DNA of 64,000 nt, taken from the NCBI GenBank assembly GCA_021787565.1, contig JAJYLT010000002.1:1-64000 (forward strand), written 5' to 3'. Origin of the DNA: Acidobacteriota bacterium. GTDB taxonomy: Bacteria; Acidobacteriota; UBA4820; DSQY01. The notes under the pieces are model-generated. The model was given only the letters and a program-made list of their open reading frames with translations. It was not told the origin of the DNA and did not search any database. Positions within the stretch are counted from its first letter, which is position 1, and each line of letters begins with the position of its first letter. The position numbers and the translations under genes are program-made. Positions 59,768 to 64,000 of the stretch are shown piece by piece.

Positions 59768-60997
59768 ATGCAGATTTCGAAGCGGGCCACGACCATCCAG
59801 GAATCGCCTATCCGCAAGCTGGCGCCCCTCATGGTGCTGGCCAGGCAGCGGGGCCTTGCCATCCATCACCTGAATATCGGGCAGCCGGACATTCCCACCC
59901 CCTCGCCTTACCTGGACGCGGTGGCCGAATACAGGCGGCCCGGCGCCGTGCTCTCTTACGGGCCCAGCGACGGCCTGCCCGAGCTGAGGCAGGCCATCGC
60001 GGATTACTTCGGCCGCTACGGGGTCCCGTTGGGTGCGGGCGATGTGCTCGTGACCACCGGAGGCAGCGAGGCGGCCTTTTTCGCGCTCAACCTGGTGGCG
60101 GACCACGGCGACGAAATCATCATTCCCGAACCCTTTTACACGAATTATAACGGCTTCGCCTCCATGGCCGGGGTGAGGGTAGTCCCCGTCACGACACGGG
60201 CCGAGGAGGGCTTTCACCTGCCCCCCGCCGAGGCCTTCGAAAGGATCATCTCCAGGAGGACGAAGGCCATTCTGGTCTGCTCCCCTAACAACCCCACGGG
60301 CACCATCCTCACGACCACCGAGCTGGGCATGCTTCGGGAACTGGCCCTGCGGCACGGTCTGTTCCTCATCGCCGACGAGGTCTACAAGGAGTTCACCTAC
60401 GAGGGCGCCGTGCACCACAGCTTCCTGGAGATGGAGGACCTCGCCGAGCAGGTCATCGTGATCGACTCCGTCTCGAAGCGATTTTCCGCCTGCGGGGCGC
60501 GCGTGGGGTGCCTCATCAGCAGGAACCGCGCCGTCATGGAGTGCGCCCTGAAGTTCGCCCAGGCCCGCCTGTGTCCCCCTACCATCGAACAGGTGGGGGC
60601 GGTGGCCGCGTACCGCATGGATCCGGCCTACTTCGATCCCATCCGGGGGGAGTACCAGGCGAGGCGGGACGCCCTCTATTCGGGGCTGACGACCCATTCC
60701 GGCGTGGTGCTTCGCAAGCCGGACGGCGCCTTCTACATGATCGTTAAGCTGCCCGTGGCGGACTCGGACGACTTCGCCCGCTGGCTTCTCTCCGACTGGT
60801 CGCTGGAGGGAGAGACGGTGATGGTTGCGCCGGGGAGCGGCTTCTACGCGACTCCCGAGTTGGGTCACGACGAGATCCGTGTGGCTTACGTCCTCGAGGT
60901 GGAAAAGCTGGTCCGCGCCTCGCGCATCCTCCTGGAGGGGATGGAACGGTATCTCTCGGCCGGCGCGGCCGGGCAAGCCGGCGCGGCGAAGCGCTAG
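59768..60997 (+). CDS. Class I/II aminotransferase
   Basis: 409 aa from ATG 59768 behind GGGAGG. IGQPDIPTP near 37, GGSEAAFFAL, the PLP-phosphate region SPNNPTGT, and Lys237 in DSVSKRFSACGARVGCL, which binds PLP. The C-terminal Arg is in HDEIRVAYVLE. The order fits aspartate-aminotransferase-like AspC/AlaA subgroups; the amino acid cannot be told from motifs. Confidence 0.88.
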   Translation: MQISKRATTIQESPIRKLAPLMVLARQRGLAIHHLNIGQPDIPTPSPYLDAVAEYRRPGAVLSYGPSDGLPELRQAIADYFGRYGVPLGAGDVLVTTGGSEAAFFALNLVADHGDEIIIPEPFYTNYNGFASMAGVRVVPVTTRAEEGFHLPPAEAFERIISRRTKAILVCSPNNPTGTILTTTELGMLRELALRHGLFLIADEVYKEFTYEGAVHHSFLEMEDLAEQVIVIDSVSKRFSACGARVGCLISRNRAVMECALKFAQARLCPPTIEQVGAVAAYRMDPAYFDPIRGEYQARRDALYSGLTTHSGVVLRKPDGAFYMIVKLPVADSDDFARWLLSDWSLEGETVMVAPGSGFYATPELGHDEIRVAYVLEVEKLVRASRILLEGMERYLSAGAAGQAGAAKR

Positions 60998-61028
60998 GCG
61001 CTCGGTGGGGCAGGGGCGGGCTGGAGCC

Positions 61029-61991
61029 TTGAACGGAACGGACCTTGGCGAACCCATCCGGGTGACCTTCGCCATAGCCGCGGGCGACGGCTCCGAAGAG
61101 GCATTCCGGAAGCTGGCGAGGGAGATCTGTGCGCGACTTCCAGGGACCGAGGCGCGCTGGGAATCAGCGGGGGGGCCAGCGTGGGTCGCGGTCGATCTGC
61201 CGGAGGGGCGGATGTCCCGGTGGGAGATGATTCCCGACCAGGCCATGGAGGCGCCCTTCTTCGCGTTCTTGGACCCGAACGGTGCAGATTCCGATCTGGA
61301 CGGCTCGACGAAGGCGGTCTTGGCTGGTCTTCGGCGGCCCCCCCAATTGGTCGTCTACGGCGCGAGGTGGTGTTTGGCCAGTGCCGAGATGGTGCGCCTG
61401 GCCTCCCGCTGCCTGTTGGCCAGACCGGGAACGGGCGTGACGGTCGTGGACGTGGAGCGCCTTCCCCGCGACCGCATCCCGGCTGGCATCGAGACCGTCC
61501 CGGTGACCTTCATCGGGACGGAGGCCAGGCTCTACGGAAGTCTTTCCGAGGCGGAGCTCGCGGCGGGTTTGGCGGCATGCTCCAGGGATCTCGGGCCGGA
61601 TCACACGCTGGCCCAGATGCTCAAACAGAAGAAGAGGCGAGAGGCCCTCGCTCTCTTGCGGGCGCGCGTCCTTCCGGTCTCCGCCCTGGCGAGGGCGGCG
61701 GGTGACCCTCTTCACCTTGAACTGCGTCTGGGGGCCCTGGTGCTGTTCTCAGAAATTGGCCGCCATGACCGGGCCTTGGCGGCCGAAGCGACCCCGACGT
61801 TGTGCGCACGGCTTTCGGACCCCTCCCCGCAAATTCGAGGGGACGTGCTGATGGCGCTGGCCGAGGTGGGGGATCTGCGCGCGCTCCCATCGGTGGAGTC
61901 ACTGATGGACGATGCCGATGCCGACGTCCGAGAGGCGGCCGTGGAGGCCGCTGAGCGAATCCGCCAGAGCAACCTCTGGGGTCGCTACTGA
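61029..61991 (+). CDS. Thioredoxin-like / HEAT-repeat protein
   Basis: 320 aa if TTG 61029 is the start; the site GGAG lies close and a GTG upstream is possible, so the N-terminus is uncertain. Residues of about 95-180 look like a glutaredoxin/thioredoxin fold with YGARWCLASAEM, one active-site Cys instead of CxxC, plus the cis-Pro region TVPVTFIG. Residues of about 225-315 form HEAT-like helices (SDPSPQIRGDVLMALAEVGD; DADADVREAAVEAAERI). A redox-linked scaffold is possible. Confidence 0.65.
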   Translation: MNGTDLGEPIRVTFAIAAGDGSEEAFRKLAREICARLPGTEARWESAGGPAWVAVDLPEGRMSRWEMIPDQAMEAPFFAFLDPNGADSDLDGSTKAVLAGLRRPPQLVVYGARWCLASAEMVRLASRCLLARPGTGVTVVDVERLPRDRIPAGIETVPVTFIGTEARLYGSLSEAELAAGLAACSRDLGPDHTLAQMLKQKKRREALALLRARVLPVSALARAAGDPLHLELRLGALVLFSEIGRHDRALAAEATPTLCARLSDPSPQIRGDVLMALAEVGDLRALPSVESLMDDADADVREAAVEAAERIRQSNLWGRY

Positions 61992-62047
61992 AGGAGGCGC
62001 GACGCGTCTCTCCAGGCGGTCACAGAGGGCTGCCGCAGAGAGCGCTC

Positions 62048-62215
62048 CTATCCCGCGAACTGCTTTCGAAGAGCCGCCTTGTGGAGCTTGCCCGCGCTGG
62101 TGAGGGGCAGGGTCTCCACGAAGACGAACCGTTCGGGGATCCAGAAGCGGGCCAACCTGCCCTCCCGAGCCTTGGATTGAAGATACTCGGCGCATGGGAG
62201 TTCCGCAAGCGTGAG
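62048..62215 (-). pseudogene. C-terminal remnant of an AMP-forming acyl-CoA ligase
   Basis: One frame reads LTLAELPCAEYLQSKAREGR followed by LARFWIPERFVFVETLPLTS, then AGKLHKAALRKQFAG and a stop at 62048-62050. This is the end of the FadD-type C-terminal domain with the catalytic Lys in SAGK. Everything upstream is missing, and the missing 5' side faces the repeat at 62263. It is a second deletion remnant bordering this repeat family. Confidence 0.75.
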
Positions 62216-62262
62216 GCGAAGCCGCCGGCGCGCCGCCGCAGTTCAACGTGGGAGGAAGCGAG

Positions 62263-62414
62263 CCCCAAATTCCGCGATGGAATTGCACTCGTAGGAGCGC
62301 CGCCCCCGGCGCGACGGACCGTACGCGGGCACCGCATCCTGGTCGCAGGGTCACCCGGTTCGCGGCGAGGCGCCGCTCCTACGCAGGCGTTGAGCCGCTA
62401 TCGCGGAATTGGGG
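62263..62414 (+). repeat. Dispersed 151-bp inverted-repeat element, copy 4
   Basis: Begins CCCCAAATTCCGCGATGG and ends ATCGCGGAATTGGGG, nearly identical to copy 2 along its length. It lies between the acyl-CoA ligase remnant and the PAP2 gene promoter, again between divergent coding directions. Confidence 0.9.
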
Positions 62415-62427
62415 CGAGCAAGCTCCG

Positions 62428-62456
62428 TTGAACTGGAGGGAATCAGTTGTTATACT
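62428..62456 (+). promoter_or_regulatory. Sigma-70 promoter of the PAP2 gene
   Basis: TTGAAC (62428-62433), a 17-bp spacer and TATACT (62451-62456). The expected start point, 62462-62464, coincides with the ATG at 62461, suggesting a leaderless or nearly leaderless mRNA, or a start codon further downstream. Confidence 0.7.
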
Positions 62457-62460
62457 TCAA

Positions 62461-63315
62461 ATGTATGGATTGGAGCCGGAGGCTTCTTTGGCCCACATAG
62501 ATTGGGTATTGCTTTTCGGCGTGTGCATGAGCGGCCTGTCTCTGTGGGCGCTGCTCAAGTGGTGCCTTCCTCAGAACAACCCGCTCAAGGTCATCTGGGA
62601 GGTGGTGCGCGCCAACGCCGCCAGGACGGCCTCGCTGTTTTACGTCCTGACGATCTCCGGCATCATATTCCTGGATATCCTGGAGACGAAATACGACGCG
62701 GCCATCACCCGCTATCTGAACTGGGACTTCACGGGACTGTTCCTCCGGGTGGAGGGGTCGGCCACCGCCCTGTTCCAGATCGTCCATTTCACCGCACTCA
62801 CCTACGCGCTTTCCGCGATCTACCTGTACATTTTCCCCGTCATGGGCGTCGTGGCAATCCTGGTGGCCTACCGAGACGGCGAACACAAGGTGGCCAGGAA
62901 GATCTTTTGGGGGGCCGTGTTCAACTATCTCTTCATCCTCCCGTTTTACGTTCTGGTGCCCGTCACGGAGCGCTGGGCGGCTGGGGATGGCGAGGTCACC
63001 CTCCTCATGAACCAGATCTCCCCGCTTCTCATCGAGGGGCTCCGGCCCATGAGCGGCCTCAACAACTGCTTCCCCTCCTTTCACGTCTCGCTGTCGCTCA
63101 CCTTTGCCCTGCTCATATCGGAGAGCTCGAACCTGCGGCTCCGGCGGACCATGTTGGCACTCGCCGGCCTCGTGACCTACTCCACCCTGTACCTGGGATT
63201 CCATTGGGCCCTGGACGTGTTCGGGGGCGTCCTTTTCGCAGCCTTCTGCACCGTGATCGCCAATTGGGCCGTGGAGAATCTCCGCCTCGAACAGGTCCTG
63301 TACCGAGCCCGATGA
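62461..63315 (+). CDS. PAP2-superfamily membrane phosphatase/transferase
   Basis: 284 aa. About six membrane helices. The conserved GLRPMSGLNNCFPSFHVSLS and LGFHWALDVFGG supply the PAP2 catalytic His residues and Asp; PSFHVS rather than PSGH resembles inositol-phosphorylceramide-synthase-like members. It probably acts on a lipid phosphate or transfers a head group. Its stop overlaps the start of the glycosyltransferase gene, so the two may build one glycolipid. Confidence 0.85.
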   Translation: MYGLEPEASLAHIDWVLLFGVCMSGLSLWALLKWCLPQNNPLKVIWEVVRANAARTASLFYVLTISGIIFLDILETKYDAAITRYLNWDFTGLFLRVEGSATALFQIVHFTALTYALSAIYLYIFPVMGVVAILVAYRDGEHKVARKIFWGAVFNYLFILPFYVLVPVTERWAAGDGEVTLLMNQISPLLIEGLRPMSGLNNCFPSFHVSLSLTFALLISESSNLRLRRTMLALAGLVTYSTLYLGFHWALDVFGGVLFAAFCTVIANWAVENLRLEQVLYRAR

Positions 63316-64000
63316 ACCCGCGGACCGCCATTCTCTCCTACGCACTGGGAACGGGCCACCGACGAGTGGCCGAACTGGTGCAGGGCGGCCTCACCAGCCT
63401 AGGTCACGACTGCGAGCACCGACCCCTTGAAGAGTGGGTGCCGTGGGAGTACGACGCGCTGTTCCGAAGCGGTTATCTCCTGCTGGCGCTCCGATTCCCG
63501 AAGGTCTGGGATTATATGTACAACTCGCCCTTCTTCACCCGTAGAGGAAAACTCGCGCTCCCCGGGATGGGGGGCAGGGTGATCCGGCGGTTCGCGCGCG
63601 AAGGTCTCTCGGAGTGTGACCTGGTAGTGGCTACCCAGTACAACGCGATGGAAGTAGCGGCGGACTGGAAGCGCGCCTCCGGATCACGACTGAAGCTGGC
63701 GGTGGTGATCACCGATTACGACGTCTATCCGCTGTGGGCACGGCCCGAGGTGGACCTCTACCTCATTCCGCATCCGGATCTCGTTGCCGTCCTGACGAAC
63801 CTGGGAGTCGCGGAGGAGCGCATCGCCCCTACGGGAATTCCCGTGTCCCCTGTTTTCGAGGGAATCCACGACGGATTGGCCGTGAGGGCCTCACTCGGCC
63901 TGGACTTGGCCAAACCGACCGCCCTCATTTTCGGCGGGGGAATCGGGGCGGGACCGCTGCGAGAGGCGGTTGAGGCCTTCCTGGGGCTGGGAGAGTGGCA
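63312..64000 (+). CDS. MGDG-synthase-like glycosyltransferase, partial
   Basis: The frame is open from ATG 63312 to the window end (229 codons seen). The start overlaps the PAP2 stop as ATGA. ILSYALGTGHRRVAELVQGG is the GT28-type N-terminal loop, and VVITDYDVYPLWARPEVDLY with GIPVSPVFEG is typical of monogalactosyl- or processive diacylglycerol glycosyltransferases. FGGGIGAGPL begins the nucleotide-binding domain. It probably transfers a sugar to a membrane lipid. Confidence 0.85.
   Translation, partial: MNPRTAILSYALGTGHRRVAELVQGGLTSLGHDCEHRPLEEWVPWEYDALFRSGYLLLALRFPKVWDYMYNSPFFTRRGKLALPGMGGRVIRRFAREGLSECDLVVATQYNAMEVAADWKRASGSRLKLAVVITDYDVYPLWARPEVDLYLIPHPDLVAVLTNLGVAEERIAPTGIPVSPVFEGIHDGLAVRASLGLDLAKPTALIFGGGIGAGPLREAVEAFLGLGEW

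Noticed and set aside
34774-62414. The 151-bp repeats as ordinary terminators or attenuators
   Set aside because: They lie at gene 5' ends between divergent genes, lack U tracts and share sequence over their whole length, so they are a repeat family.

Overview
The window looks like part of the chromosome of a GC-rich diderm bacterium. Tripartite RND efflux, an Mla lipid-transport operon and TolC-type proteins imply an outer membrane. The YceD-RpmF-PlsX-FabH-FabD-FabG block, the Bat/MoxR cluster, sigma-54 regulation and multiheme cytochromes would fit Acidobacteriota or a former deltaproteobacterial lineage. That placement is inference only; no rRNA is present.

Layout. 1-115: start of a transposase gene and one end of an insertion sequence. 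182-6961: an intact tRNA-Leu(CAA) whose 3' 57 bp are repeated exactly at 6905-6961, bracketing a 6.7 kb integrative element. The element carries a tyrosine integrase, an AlpA/Xis-like HTH protein, a RepA-type AAA ATPase and several small unknown genes. It also carries a striking set of non-coding repeats: two copies of a module of two 29-nt repeats around a 32-nt spacer (61-bp period) that resembles a type I-E CRISPR unit, a lone CRISPR-like repeat near the other end, a 54-bp tandem repeat, a 30-bp perfect palindrome and a cluster of GCGTGA(CG) half-sites. 6962-7371: further decayed tRNA-3'-end/terminator repeats. 7372-16499: M1 peptidase, fatty acid and phospholipid precursor operon (fabG, fabD, fabH, plsX, rpmF, yceD), then psd, pssA and a Usg-like protein. 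16744-31640: a copper/silver-type resistance regulon. A six-gene operon (cusC, cusB, cusA, copA, diheme cytochrome c, unknown secreted protein) lies opposite a histidine kinase/NtrC-type regulator pair and three small secreted or membrane proteins, two of them cupredoxin-like. Three sigma-54 promoter sequences lie where this regulator would need them.

31779-34714: secreted unknown protein, DUF2784 protein, beta-CASP nuclease. 35456-40776: a nitrogen-oxide operon: Rrf2/NsrR-like repressor with an operator over its own -10 box, hemerythrin, quinol NO reductase, cupin, octaheme hydroxylamine-oxidoreductase-like cytochrome. 40948-46402: MoxR/DUF58/Bat cluster. 46678-54946: scpA, a degenerate histidine kinase, mlaEFD, UDP-sugar epimerase, UDP-glucose dehydrogenase, trmB. 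55034-64000: decayed GGDEF gene, YihY protein, Ser/Thr kinase, phosphoesterase, OsmC protein, aminotransferase, thioredoxin-like/HEAT protein, PAP2 protein and a glycosyltransferase cut by the window end.

A family of about 151-bp inverted-repeat elements occurs four times (34774, 46463, 48706, 62263). Every copy sits between divergently oriented genes, and two copies lie beside genes that have lost their 5' ends. Nothing here was compared with a database; family names come from motifs visible in the translations.
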